Origin: UBA2645 sp044360285
GTDB taxonomy: Bacteria; Pseudomonadota; Alphaproteobacteria; Rickettsiales; UBA1997
DNA length: 13,271 bases
Direction: 5' to 3'
Assembly: GCA_044360285.1 (NCBI GenBank)
Contig: JBIKKP010000036.1
Coordinates: 1 to 13,271, forward strand
Shown here: piece after piece, positions 1-6,694 of the stretch
Layout of the letters: the number at the start of each line of letters is the position of its first letter
Numbering within the stretch: position 1 is the first letter of the stretch
Translations under genes and position numbers: made by a program
Notes under the pieces: generated by a model
Databases searched by the model: none
What the model saw: the letters and a program-made list of their open reading frames with translations, nothing else
Told to the model about the DNA's origin: nothing

Positions 1-263
1 TCATCAAGAAAGTCATTTAGGTGATCGACCTTTGTCATTATCTCCTCACAACGTTCAAAAAACTCTCTACCTTCATTTGTTAAATTTACTTCACGCGTCG
101 TGCGAGCAAGAAGCTTCATATTTACCGTTTTTTCAAGCTGGTTAATGATTGTTGTGACGTGAGATTTTGATATGCCTAGCGCTTCAGAAGTTTTTGCAAA
201 ACTCTTAAGTTTTGCTACTTTGATGAAGGTTTCGAGCCACTTAAGATCGTATTTAGTTTTCAT
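1..263 (-). CDS. LysR-family transcriptional regulator, N-terminal part (cut by window edge)
   Basis: Translating the minus strand from the ATG at 263-261 gives 87 codons that run off the left edge. The protein starts MKTKYDLKWLETFIKVAK and carries the LysR winged-helix DNA-binding domain: the F(I)KVAKLKSFAKTSEALGIS helix pair, a recognition helix SKSHVTTIINQLEK, and the wing pattern LLARTTREVNLTNEGREFF. Residues 7-66 or so match the family pattern throughout. The ligand-binding domain lies outside the window, so the effector is unknown. The ATG follows the TAG stop of the oxidoreductase gene with no intervening base, and no good ribosome site is visible, so translation is probably coupled to the upstream gene. 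A LysR gene co-directional with and downstream of its likely target is less usual than the divergent arrangement. I am confident of the family; the target is inferred from position. Confidence 0.87.
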   Translation of the reverse strand, partial: MKTKYDLKWLETFIKVAKLKSFAKTSEALGISKSHVTTIINQLEKTVNMKLLARTTREVNLTNEGREFFERCEEIMTKVDHLNDFLD

Positions 264-2411
264 CTATGGTTTGCGTTGTGATTGAGTTTTTACTAGAGGA
301 CCAACGAGTGCTGGGCTGGATACAGTTTCTTTTGGGTCGGAAGAATCGTCAACAACTTCAATAACTCTGTCTCCATCTTTTTTCTCTTTTCCTCTTTGTA
401 ATACGTAGGAAGAGCAGGCAACGATTAGGCCTATTGCCCACATTTCAGCAAAAGACATTGAATCATCATAACCCATTCTGCGGCCAGTTCTTTTTGTATT
501 GTCATGGACAAATTTAAGATCTTCTAGGTGCTTGTGGATTGCCTCTGCCTCTTCTCCAAGCGCGGCTCCTTTCCTGCCTTGGAACTGGTTGAAATACTCA
601 ACAACTTCTGGTCCAAAACCAAGTAAGGTGAGGGCGGTTATTGCTTCGGCATGTCTTTTTGTATTTCCAGTTCCGCCCTTGCCATAGCTCACTACTAGGC
701 CTTCCGCAAGTTTAGCAAATTCAGTGGAATTTCTGGCGTTCACTGCTTTTGGGCATCCGTAAGTAGATAGAACGCCAATTAGATCGGCGCCAAAAATTCT
801 GCGGGTATTGGCGATGACGTTGATGAAGTAGGCGGGATTATATTCTTCTGATCCGGTATTTCCGCCGCCGGTTATTCTCATTACAAGATGGTCTTCGTTT
901 TCTGCGATCATTGTCCAGTGGCTGTTGGTGACTGCAATTTCGCCAGTTGATCCAAATCTTTCGATCAATTTTCTTATACGATCACTTTTTTTAAAAACGG
1001 CGTTTATTGAAACACCTGTGGCAGTTGTGATTTCGCTGCTGAGCGGTGGTTGTAGCCCAAAGAAATCTTCCAGGCTATTCAAAACTTTTCTTGGCGCTGC
1101 AGCCATTTTTCTTACTTCTGAATCTGGGTCAAAAATATATTCCGCTTTGTAGCCCAGGGTTGCGTGCATCATGCTGCCATAGACGTATTCACCACCTTTT
1201 GTCAGAATGCCGGCAAATCTTGGTTTTCCTTCCGCATCTTTGGTTATGAAGATTCTTTCAACTTGCTCTCCCTCAACCCAGCGCGCTCCTTTTGAGGTGG
1301 CGAAGCTTTTATTTTGCTGATGGGCATCAAATTTAACATGGCTATCTCCTGGATATTTCCATGCGCTGTGAATGTGTTTTTTTCCTTCCTCGCCAAATGC
1401 CAAATCGATTTCATCTGGACTGAGTTCTTCTGCAGAAATTCCGACTCTTTTAAATTCTTCGTTCTCGTGTTCTACCTCTCTTGCATTTCTTGCGGTGAAA
1501 GAAACGTGAATTGATGAGCTATCTTCCAAAGCTCGCTTGATTCCGCCGCTCAAAACCATTCCGCTTTCTTGCTCGAAAACATTTAGAATTTCTTGAGAGA
1601 AAACCGATTCCAGCCTGTTAACATCATGCTCGGTGAGGTGTCCTGTTTCTTTCAGGAATTTTTGTTTTAGGTAATTCAACTCGTTGCCGAAATAAATTCG
1701 CAGCTTCTTGGGATCGATAGTGAATTTGACATCAATCTTTTTGTAGTCGGGGTCGAGAGCCTCTTCGGGTGTAACGCCAATTAAGTTTCGCATTAGGATT
1801 AGCGGCAACAGCGAGTGCCCAGTTAAAGTTCTGTCAGCATTCAAAGCGTTGCCATGCCTGGCGTGAGATTGTTTTGCGGCGTGATTTACATTCGATTCTT
1901 TGTAGTCTCGTGTCATGTAAACAACGTCATCAAGTCTTGAAGCTATTCCTTCGATTAGGCTTGCCAAAACTGTTTGATCTTCTGCTGCCGGCCCTCCAAC
2001 GCAAAGCATTACGTTGCGATGTTTATTTTCTTCGAAGCTTCTTTTGTGCGATGGAAAGTCTCCGATATCAGAAATTACAATTCTGACTGAGCCCGCTTCT
2101 GCGGTTGAGTGGATTGGTTGCGAGAATATTTTATCCTCAAAAAATTTTGGATCTCTCTCGAATTTGCCATGTTTATCAGCTTTTCTTACACCTCTTAGAA
2201 CTGCGTAAGATGTTTCAATCGTTGAATGATCTGAGGTAAAAAAGCCTTTTATGTCTCGGTTTTCTCTTAGTCCGTGAGCATGTCTTTCAACGGCTTCCTT
2301 TACGCTTCCAAGGTCGGTTGGAAGATAAAGGCTATCAAAAGATTCAGCAGGCCTTCTTCCGGGAATCAATCTTCTTGCCAGTCCAGCAAGTATTCTAAAG
2401 GGTCTAGCCAT
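264..2411 (-). CDS. DadA-like FAD-dependent oxidoreductase homologue with altered dinucleotide motif
   Basis: The protein has 715 residues. Residues 133-200 look like a degenerate FAD Rossmann unit: the strand NVMLCVGGPAAED replaces the usual GxGxxG, then a helix, then a strand YMTRDYKES followed by NVNHAAKQSH, comparable to the acidic residue and small-residue loop of D-amino-acid dehydrogenases. Residues 325-425 resemble the DadA substrate domain: ISAEELSPDEIDLAF, then GARWVEGEQVERI, then GGEYVYGSMMHATLGYKAE. Residues 570-595 (SYGKGGTGNTKRHAEAITAL) resemble the C-terminal FAD contact. A hydrophobic stretch at about 653-671 followed by a basic tail could anchor the protein in a membrane. At 715 residues it is much longer than DadA (about 430), with a long N-terminal extension and a large insert at 205-320. 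The substrate cannot be told from sequence, and FAD binding is uncertain because the glycine motif is changed. The ATG at 2411-2409 has no clear ribosome site. Confidence 0.6.
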   Translation of the reverse strand: MARPFRILAGLARRLIPGRRPAESFDSLYLPTDLGSVKEAVERHAHGLRENRDIKGFFTSDHSTIETSYAVLRGVRKADKHGKFERDPKFFEDKIFSQPIHSTAEAGSVRIVISDIGDFPSHKRSFEENKHRNVMLCVGGPAAEDQTVLASLIEGIASRLDDVVYMTRDYKESNVNHAAKQSHARHGNALNADRTLTGHSLLPLILMRNLIGVTPEEALDPDYKKIDVKFTIDPKKLRIYFGNELNYLKQKFLKETGHLTEHDVNRLESVFSQEILNVFEQESGMVLSGGIKRALEDSSSIHVSFTARNAREVEHENEEFKRVGISAEELSPDEIDLAFGEEGKKHIHSAWKYPGDSHVKFDAHQQNKSFATSKGARWVEGEQVERIFITKDAEGKPRFAGILTKGGEYVYGSMMHATLGYKAEYIFDPDSEVRKMAAAPRKVLNSLEDFFGLQPPLSSEITTATGVSINAVFKKSDRIRKLIERFGSTGEIAVTNSHWTMIAENEDHLVMRITGGGNTGSEEYNPAYFINVIANTRRIFGADLIGVLSTYGCPKAVNARNSTEFAKLAEGLVVSYGKGGTGNTKRHAEAITALTLLGFGPEVVEYFNQFQGRKGAALGEEAEAIHKHLEDLKFVHDNTKRTGRRMGYDDSMSFAEMWAIGLIVACSSYVLQRGKEKKDGDRVIEVVDDSSDPKETVSSPALVGPLVKTQSQRKP

Positions 2412-2444
2412 TGAGCGAAATCAATTTTTAAAAGTTTTAAGTCT

Positions 2445-2576
2445 GCGGTTTTGATTTCGGTGTTCCGTCATTTTTCCCAAAATGATACAAATTTTGATTT
2501 GGTAAAAAATCACTCTTCAGTTTAAATGAATTGTTAATTCTATTTCTCAGAACAAAAATCAAACAATCAAAACCGC
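2445..2576. repeat. 12-bp perfect inverted repeat in divergent spacer
   Basis: The arm GCGGTTTTGATT at 2445-2456 is matched exactly by AATCAAAACCGC at 2565-2576. The arms lie near the starts of the two divergent genes, one about 34 bp upstream of the oxidoreductase ATG and the other just before the ATG of the 75-aa gene. Their placement would suit a regulator contacting both promoters, or a remnant of an inserted element. The match is seen directly; the function is inference. Confidence 0.45.
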
Positions 2577-2584
2577 ACCACAAA

Positions 2585-2812
2585 ATGCTTAATCAAAAAG
2601 TAAATCATCCTGTAATCGAAAACTCAGAGTTATCTAATCAAAGATATTCTAATTCAAAGAACTTGATTCAAGAAGTAGAGTATTGGCTAGAGGCCGTTTT
2701 GAATAGTTATGATGATTTAACTGATGTACAAAGGACTGAGCTTTCTAATCAAGTCGAGAAAGCAAAGCTTAGCCTACATATGTTTGAAAACCTGATCTTG
2801 GTCAAACACTAG
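2585..2812 (+). CDS. small hypothetical protein (75 aa)
   Basis: This short frame encodes a 75-residue protein that I do not recognise. The first half is polar and Asn/Ser-rich (MLNQKVNHPVIENSELSNQ). The second half reads as two amphipathic helices (LIQEVEYWLEAVLNSYDDL and VQRTELSNQVEKAKLSLHMFENL). There is no signal peptide or membrane segment. The frame is open upstream to a TTG at 2531, but the first ATG is at 2585; no ribosome site is obvious before either. Support for it being a real gene comes from its helical, non-repetitive protein and from a strong rho-independent terminator 44 nt after the stop on the same strand. It stands alone, divergent from the oxidoreductase gene and sharing a 12-bp inverted repeat with that gene's upstream region. 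Confidence 0.55.
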   Translation: MLNQKVNHPVIENSELSNQRYSNSKNLIQEVEYWLEAVLNSYDDLTDVQRTELSNQVEKAKLSLHMFENLILVKH

Positions 2813-2855
2813 CTGTCTATAGTCCACCACTGCCTAACCCAAAAGGCGCATTGTT

Positions 2856-2895
2856 GCAGCAGTCAGGTTTTTGCCTGACTGCTGCTTTGTTGTTC
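2856..2895 (+). terminator. rho-independent terminator of the 75-aa gene
   Basis: A perfect 12-bp stem pairs GCAGCAGTCAGG (2856-2867) with CCTGACTGCTGC (2874-2885) across a 6-nt loop. A T-rich tract (tttgttgttctt) follows on the plus strand. The opposite strand has no T tract, so it acts in the plus direction. Confidence 0.85.
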
Positions 2896-2931
2896 TTGTC
2901 CATAAAAAAACAGAAAATAAAACTGATTTTT

Positions 2932-3018
2932 GTCGGGAGTTGTACCGAATAAAACACCTTCACGGGGAATAGGCTACAATACGCTGGGTTTGCGTAGTGG
3001 TGGCTCCTGACATTTTTT
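2932..3018 (+). ncRNA. candidate structured small RNA, family not recognised
   Basis: The ends of this stretch pair as an 8-bp stem, GTCGGGAG (2932-2939) with CTCCTGAC (3004-3011), one pair being G-U. Inside it are a hairpin TACGC/GCGTA (2980-2984 with 2992-2996, 7-nt loop) and a possible CACC/GGTG helix (2955-2958 with 2999-3002). A run of six T follows the closing stem at 3013-3018, as in a terminator for a free RNA on the plus strand. It is more G/C-rich than its surroundings. It does not match what I remember of tRNA, SRP RNA, tmRNA, RNase P RNA or common riboswitches. It could be a small RNA or only the remains of one; no promoter was identified. Confidence 0.4.
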
Positions 3019-3210
3019 AAAGATGTGTTGCAATCAAAGATGTTTGACAGCCTTCAGTTCTAAGTTGGTAAATTTCTTTCATATCCTTTCTTCCGCGATA
3101 GCTTCTTTTTGCTGCTCAAAATACAACTCACCATAGATGTTTCGTGCTTGTAGAGTTTTTTGTGGCTTGGTCTTTTAGCCGCGATGTTTGCAAGAGATAT
3201 TGCGATTTGG

Positions 3211-3255
3211 GGGTAATTATTTTTTTGAAGGAATTTTGTAACCAAAAAATTACCC
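3211..3255. repeat. A/T-rich imperfect palindrome
   Basis: The outer arms GGGTAATT (3211-3218) and AATTACCC (3248-3255) pair perfectly and extend into T-run/A-run pairing, giving about 13 bp with one bulged base. It may simply be a stable hairpin in the 3' trailer region of the tRNA unit. Function unknown. Confidence 0.4.
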
Positions 3256-3277
3256 GTGAATTGCGGACTAACTTTAA

Positions 3278-3298
3278 CAAACCCTTTGTTTTCAAGGG
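3278..3298 (-). terminator. weak candidate terminator after tRNA-Asp
   Basis: On the minus strand CCCTT (3298-3294) pairs with AAGGG (3286-3282), followed by TTTGTT. The stem has only five pairs, so this is tentative. It lies about 40 nt beyond the tRNA-Asp 3' end, where a terminator for the tRNA transcript would be expected. Confidence 0.3.
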
Positions 3299-3335
3299 CT
3301 AATCGGACATCTTCGGACTGCGCCGGATAGTGAAA

Positions 3336-3412
3336 TGGCGGGAGTGACGGGACTCGAACCCGCGGCCTCTTGCGTGACAGGCAAGCGCTCTAACCAACTG
3401 AGCTACACCCCC
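3336..3412 (-). tRNA. tRNA-Asp(GUC)
   Basis: The minus strand folds as a complete 77-nt tRNA. The acceptor GGGGGTG pairs with CACTCCC (one G-U), the D stem is GCTC/GAGC, and the anticodon stem CTTGC/GCAAG encloses loop CTGTCAC with anticodon GTC. The T arm is GCGGG-TTCGAGT-CCCGT. The discriminator is G, as expected for aspartate, and the 3' CCA is encoded (3338-3336). It follows tRNA-Val by 94 nt on the same strand. Confidence 0.96.
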
Positions 3413-3506
3413 TTGGAAGGGAAAACTGAAATGCTAACGTATAATCTTTTGCTTTGGGACCTCGACTGACACTGGCGTGCCATCTGCAGGTCATAAGAGC
3501 GAAGCG

Positions 3507-3582
3507 TGGTGGGTGATGACAGGCTCGAACTGCCGACCCTCTCCTTGTAAGGGAGATGCTCTACCAACTGAGCTAATCACCC
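3507..3582 (-). tRNA. tRNA-Val(UAC)
   Basis: The minus strand folds as a complete 76-nt tRNA. The acceptor GGGTGAT pairs with ATCACCC, the D stem is GCTC/GAGC, and the anticodon stem TCTCC/GGAGA encloses loop CTTACAA with anticodon TAC, which reads GUA and other valine codons. The T arm is GGCAG-TTCGAGC-CTGTC. The discriminator is A and CCA is encoded (3509-3507). HU, tRNA-Val and tRNA-Asp in this order is, from memory, a common alphaproteobacterial arrangement. Confidence 0.96.
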
Positions 3583-3673
3583 GCAAAATTTACCAAAAAT
3601 CTTCAATCGCTTTTTTCCGCGAACACAAATTCGACGCAAAAAAATATCAGCGCAACTACAAATTTTTTGGAAT

Positions 3674-3710
3674 TTTTTTGGAAGTTCTTTTGCAAAAACT
3701 TCCAAAAAAA
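3674..3710. repeat. palindrome between HU terminator and tRNA-Val
   Basis: The arms TTTTTTTGGAAGTT and AACTTCCAAAAAAA pair fully over 13-14 bp around a short loop. The core is 7 bp (GGAAGTT/AACTTCC) flanked by T and A runs, so it could end transcription from either side. It is a plausible second stop signal for HU or an insulator before the tRNA unit. Confidence 0.45.
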
Positions 3711-3718
3711 TTTCAAAA

Positions 3719-3752
3719 CAAAACCCCTACACATAACTGTATAGGGGTTTTG
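3719..3752 (-). terminator. rho-independent terminator of the HU gene
   Basis: The 11-bp perfect stem CAAAACCCCTA (3719-3729) with TAGGGGTTTTG (3742-3752) begins 8 nt past the HU stop codon. The G/C core followed by TTTTG on the minus strand suits an intrinsic terminator. Confidence 0.8.
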
Positions 3753-3759
3753 CAAGAAA

Positions 3760-4032
3760 CTATTTTACAGAATCTTTCAAAGCTTTTCCAGCAGTGAATT
3801 TCACTCTTTTAGAAGCTTTGATGCTGATTTCTTTTCCAGTTTGTGGATTGCGGCCTTTTCTAGCAGCAGTCTTAACAACTTTAAAAGTACCGAAGCCAAT
3901 CAAGGTAACGGTGTCGCCTTTTTTAAGAGCTTTTCCAGTCGCTTTCAAGAAAGCTTCCAAAGAAGCAGCAGCGTCTTTTTGTGAAAGACCAGCTTGGTTA
4001 GCGATTTCTTTGATTAAGTCTGTTTTGTGCAT
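3760..4032 (-). CDS. hup: DNA-binding protein HU
   Basis: This 90-residue protein is a full-length HU/IHF-fold histone-like protein, which acts as a homodimer that bends and compacts DNA in the nucleoid. It starts MHKTDLIKEIANQAGLSQKDA, the usual N-terminal helix pair. The beta-arm signature GRNPQTGKEI lies at 60-69, with the DNA-intercalating proline at 63. The C-terminal helix ends AGKALKDSVK. It fits HU better than IHF because it lacks an IHF-type extension, but assignment between HU alpha and beta types is not possible. It is followed by a good terminator and by tRNA-Val and tRNA-Asp on the same strand. No strong ribosome site is seen upstream of the ATG. Confidence 0.95.
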   Translation of the reverse strand: MHKTDLIKEIANQAGLSQKDAAASLEAFLKATGKALKKGDTVTLIGFGTFKVVKTAARKGRNPQTGKEISIKASKRVKFTAGKALKDSVK

Positions 4033-4060
4033 TGTTTAATCTCATTAATATTGATAATTT
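4032..4060 (+). promoter_or_regulatory. possible sigma-70 promoter facing the G/C-rich island
   Basis: On the plus strand TTGTTT (4032-4037) and TAATTT (4055-4060) are separated by 17 bp, with the expected start around 4067, a few bases before the G/C-rich island. Such matches are frequent by chance in A/T-rich DNA, so the call rests on position. Confidence 0.25.
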
Positions 4061-4073
4061 TGAAAAACTAAAC

Positions 4074-4172
4074 ATGCCTCGGAGTGGCTTGTGGCCTGGT
4101 TCCACGGCAAGTTGGCGGCGCAACCTAGAAGTCGAAAATTTGAAAGCAACTGTTAATTTGCTAATTTTTTTT
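4074..4172 (+). ncRNA. candidate small RNA with G/C-rich 5' half
   Basis: A sharply G/C-rich block (about 4074-4126) sits in very A/T-rich DNA between HU and ygfA. It can fold: CTTG-TGG pairs with CCA-CGG-CAAG around CCTGGTT (about 4088-4111, with a CGG bulge). The plus strand then has AGCAA (4145-4149) pairing with TTGCT (4158-4162), followed by eight T, like a weak terminator. A promoter-like pair precedes it. The zapA-fau neighbourhood often carries 6S RNA, but I do not see the usual 6S features and the length is short, so I leave it unnamed. The strand is uncertain; on the minus strand it could instead be the HU 5' leader. Confidence 0.35.
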
Positions 4173-4203
4173 AACTTTTTTGAGGTCCCGAATTATGGCG
4201 CAG

Positions 4204-4803
4204 TTAGCTCCGCAAAAATACGTTTTTTTCGGTGACAATGAAATCAAGCCTTTGATCGGTCTTTTCAATTGGCAATTTGTCTTGGAGCCTTTGAAATCCA
4301 TATCCCAGCCCAGTTGTAATAATTTCAGATTTTTGCGTTTTTAGTGCAGAAATTGTGCGATCAAAAAATCCTCCACCCATGCCAAGCCTTGATAGGTCGG
4401 CGTCGAAAGCAAGTAGCGGTAAAATTAAAAAATCAGGCACAATCTCTTTTCCAGACACTGGTTCTAAAACTTTTTTAATCACCTGACTTGGCACTAGAGC
4501 CTGAGCATCTTGCGCCAAAATAAATTTTAGCGGCTGATTTTTTGCGACGATTTTTGGATAAGAAAATGCAATTTTATTTTTTCTGAAATGCTTCGCGATG
4601 CTTGATACATCTACTTCTCCACCAGTTGCAACATAAAGCGAAAAAATTCCGTCAGATTTTTTCGCCAATAATTTTGGTAATAAATTTTGTAAAAAATTGT
4701 CGCAGATTTCTTTCGATTTTTTTTGGATTTCTTCCGCAGTTAAACTTTCTCTTCTGTCCCTCAGCGCCTTACGTAATTCTGACTTTGCAGCGATCACACT
4801 CAT
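4204..4803 (-). CDS. ygfA: 5-formyltetrahydrofolate cyclo-ligase
   Basis: This 199-residue cytoplasmic enzyme converts 5-formyl-THF to 5,10-methenyl-THF using ATP, returning stored folate to one-carbon metabolism. The family signature is present: SRLGMGGGFFDR at 138-149, a variant of the usual RLGxGGGYYDR, with F for both Y. The N-terminal KSELRKALRDRR supplies the basic nucleotide-binding residues, and the C-terminal DQRLDFIVTE (183-192) is typical. Length is normal. The start codon shares one base with the zapA stop (TAATG) and has no ribosome site of its own, so it depends on translation of zapA. The zapA-fau pairing is widespread in proteobacteria. It is the last gene of the long minus-strand run. 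Confidence 0.93.
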   Translation of the reverse strand: MSVIAAKSELRKALRDRRESLTAEEIQKKSKEICDNFLQNLLPKLLAKKSDGIFSLYVATGGEVDVSSIAKHFRKNKIAFSYPKIVAKNQPLKFILAQDAQALVPSQVIKKVLEPVSGKEIVPDFLILPLLAFDADLSRLGMGGGFFDRTISALKTQKSEIITTGLGYGFQRLQDKLPIEKTDQRLDFIVTEKNVFLRS

Positions 4804-5120
4804 TAATAATTCTGAATTTTTTTCGTTAGTTTTTCGATATAGTCTGCGATGTTTTCCATGTTATCGCTAAGCGCTTCATAAACTTGTTGTTCACCAAGTT
4901 CTTCTTGTTGTGTGATTGCTTCTTTTATTTCTAACTCGTCTTCCATCGACAAAGCTGCAGCCACTAGCAGCAAGGCTTCGTCTGTTGTTTTAATTTCAGT
5001 AGAAACGTCGTTTAAGCGCTGATTAAATTTTTTAGCGAGATGTTTTACATGCTCTTTTTCTTCGGCGCGGCAGGGAATTTTGTAAAGAATTTTGCCAATT
5101 AAAACTTCGACATTGGCCAT
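4803..5120 (-). CDS. zapA: cell division protein ZapA
   Basis: ZapA binds and cross-links FtsZ protofilaments at the division site. The protein starts MANVEVLIGKILYKIPCRAEEKEHV, the family's N-terminal beta-hairpin domain, followed by helix LAKKFNQRLNDV and a long C-terminal coiled coil ending EKLTKKIQNY. I chose the ATG at 5120 (105 aa) rather than one five codons upstream (5135) because AAGGAG lies six bases before it, and because the family pattern begins at MANVEV. That ribosome site sits within the last codons of the upstream gene, whose stop is one base from this start. Its stop overlaps the ygfA start. Confidence 0.92.
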   Translation of the reverse strand: MANVEVLIGKILYKIPCRAEEKEHVKHLAKKFNQRLNDVSTEIKTTDEALLLVAAALSMEDELEIKEAITQQEELGEQQVYEALSDNMENIADYIEKLTKKIQNY

Positions 5121-5121
5121 T

Positions 5122-5499
5122 TTATTCTCCTTCAATTAAGCGCTCAAGCCTTGCTATATCTGTTTCAACAGAGGCAACGATTTTTGCTTGATTGGCTAAA
5201 AATTCATCGAGCTTTTTTTTCAGCGCACGATTTTTTTCTTTGTTGAAATCAATTTCTTTATCAGCGTTAAGCAGGCTTTCCTGTAGGCGCTCCAGCTCTT
5301 TTGTTAGATTAAAAATTGTCGTTTCTTGCTCGGCGATTTTTACTTTTTCGTCGCTAAATCCGCGCGAATTTGTGGCCAGTAAATTTTGATTTGCCGTTTC
5401 TTTTAATTTTTCTTGCAGGGTTGCATCCAGGTTTTTCAAGGCTTGCGAGAGTTTCTTGCGCGACGTTTCGAATTTGAGTTGAGCAGAAATTTTGAGCAT
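5122..5499 (-). CDS. coiled-coil protein upstream of ZapA (DUF4164-like)
   Basis: The product is a 125-residue, highly charged, almost wholly helical protein with no membrane segment. Residues 4-38 and 50-122 carry continuous heptad-like patterns (for example EQETTIFNLTKELERLQESL and RALKKKLDEFLANQ), consistent with a dimeric coiled coil. From memory, alphaproteobacteria often have a small helical gene of the DUF4164 type next to zapA; I assign it on position and composition, not on a specific motif. A partner role with ZapA, comparable to ZapB in Escherichia, is inference. It begins 5 nt after the argJ stop and ends 1 nt before zapA, so it belongs to the same translational unit. No clear ribosome site precedes its ATG. 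Confidence 0.6.
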   Translation of the reverse strand: MLKISAQLKFETSRKKLSQALKNLDATLQEKLKETANQNLLATNSRGFSDEKVKIAEQETTIFNLTKELERLQESLLNADKEIDFNKEKNRALKKKLDEFLANQAKIVASVETDIARLERLIEGE

Positions 5500-5504
5500 T
5501 TTTT

Positions 5505-6689
5505 TTATGTGCGGTAATCTTTATTAATTTTGATGTATTCTTCATTCAAGTCGCAAGTCCACACCAGCGCGGCTTCAGAGCCAATTCCAAGATCGATAGA
5601 AATTTTTACTTCCGAATTTTTTAGATATTCGTGCACGGTTTTTTCAACGTAGCTTGCAACTTTTGCTCCATCTTGAGCCACCAAAAATTCACCAAATTTT
5701 ATGGTAATTTTTTCTGGCGAAGTCTCTGGACAAGATTTGCCAATTGCCATTACAACACGGCCCCAGTTGGGATCGCAGCCGGCAATTGCGGTTTTAACCA
5801 GTGGAGAATTTGCCACAGAAAATGCCGCTGTTTTTGCTTGTTTATAGTTCTGTGCGCCAGTGATTTGAACTTCGATTAATTTTTTTGCACCTTCGCCATC
5901 AACAACAATCATCTTCGCCAAGCCAAGGCAGATCTCGCTTAAAGCGCTTTCAAATTCTTGTAAAGCGGCGCTTTTTTCATCAGAAATTTTTTCGTGTTTT
6001 GCGGTGTTTGTTGCAAAAAGTAAAACCGTGTCGTTCGTTGAGGTGTCTGAGTCAACAGTGATTGAGTTAAATGTTTTTTCAGTAATTTTTCCAAGCAAAT
6101 TTTGCAGAATTTTTGCATCCAAATTTGCGTTGGTAAAAACATAACCAAGCATTGTTGCCATGTTTGGCGCAATCATTCCCGAGCCTTTGGCGAAGCCGAT
6201 TATTTCAATTTCTTCGCCAAGAATTTTGCAGGTTTTTTTGATTAATTTTTGTTTAGTGTCGGTGGTCATAATCGCTTTTGCAGCTTTCTGCCACGCGGTT
6301 TCATCGCTGCTGAAATCTTGTGCCATTTGGGGCAGGGCGGCAGAAATTAATTCTACTTTCAGTCTTTCGCCAATCACACCAGTTGAAGAAATGAATACTT
6401 GCTCAGCATCACAGCCCAGAGTTTTTGCAACGTCTTGAGCAGTTTGCAAAACTGCTGCTTCGCCTTCTTTTCCAGTAAAAGCGTTAGCGTTTCCAGCGTT
6501 GACTATCAAGGCTTTGGCTTTGCCGCTGCTAAGATTTTTTTTGCACCAAACCACGGGTGCTGCAGGCATAGAGGTTTTGGTGAAAACGCCGGCAACCGAT
6601 GCTTCATCGAATGCGATGAGTAATAGGTCATCACGGTTTTTATATTTTATGCCGCAGTTTATTGTCGAAATTTTGATGCCTTGGATCAT
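5505..6689 (-). CDS. argJ: bifunctional glutamate N-acetyltransferase / ornithine acetyltransferase
   Basis: ArgJ moves the acetyl group from N-acetylornithine to glutamate, closing the cyclic arginine pathway; some forms also use acetyl-CoA. This 394-residue protein is full length. Visible motifs are AGVFT (33-37), NAGNANA (64-70), the oxyanion-hole STGVIG (102-107), MTTDT (141-145), and the self-cleavage site GSGMIAPNMATMLGY with nucleophile Thr179, where the precursor splits into alpha and beta chains. NWGR (308-311) and the C-terminal EYIKINKDYRT are typical. It begins 5 nt after the trpA stop and is followed 5 nt later by the coiled-coil gene. Whether it is mono- or bifunctional cannot be read from sequence. 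An arginine gene between trp and division genes is an uncommon neighbour set. Confidence 0.95.
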   Translation of the reverse strand: MIQGIKISTINCGIKYKNRDDLLLIAFDEASVAGVFTKTSMPAAPVVWCKKNLSSGKAKALIVNAGNANAFTGKEGEAAVLQTAQDVAKTLGCDAEQVFISSTGVIGERLKVELISAALPQMAQDFSSDETAWQKAAKAIMTTDTKQKLIKKTCKILGEEIEIIGFAKGSGMIAPNMATMLGYVFTNANLDAKILQNLLGKITEKTFNSITVDSDTSTNDTVLLFATNTAKHEKISDEKSAALQEFESALSEICLGLAKMIVVDGEGAKKLIEVQITGAQNYKQAKTAAFSVANSPLVKTAIAGCDPNWGRVVMAIGKSCPETSPEKITIKFGEFLVAQDGAKVASYVEKTVHEYLKNSEVKISIDLGIGSEAALVWTCDLNEEYIKINKDYRT

Positions 6690-6694
6690 GTGTT

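Larger units (their letters stand above)
3019..3335. other. spacer without a convincing gene
   Basis: This stretch lies between the candidate small RNA and tRNA-Asp. It contains one minus-strand open frame of 61 codons (3060-3245), Lys/Ser-rich and without a recognisable fold, which I do not call a gene. An A/T-rich imperfect palindrome occupies 3211-3255 (GGGTAATT with AATTACCC as the outer arms). A weak hairpin at 3282-3298, CCCTT/AAGGG, is followed on the minus strand by a T-rich tract and could terminate the tRNA transcript. Confidence 0.5.

Noticed and set aside
3060..3245. Minus-strand 61-codon open frame
   Set aside because: It is Lys/Ser-rich with no recognisable fold, has no ribosome site, and ends inside an A/T-rich palindrome; A/T-rich spacers readily give such frames.
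4074..4210. Naming the G/C island as 6S RNA, SRP RNA or tmRNA
   Set aside because: It lacks the SRP GGAAGGAAGCAG-type loop and the tmRNA acceptor features, and is too short for typical 6S; left unnamed.
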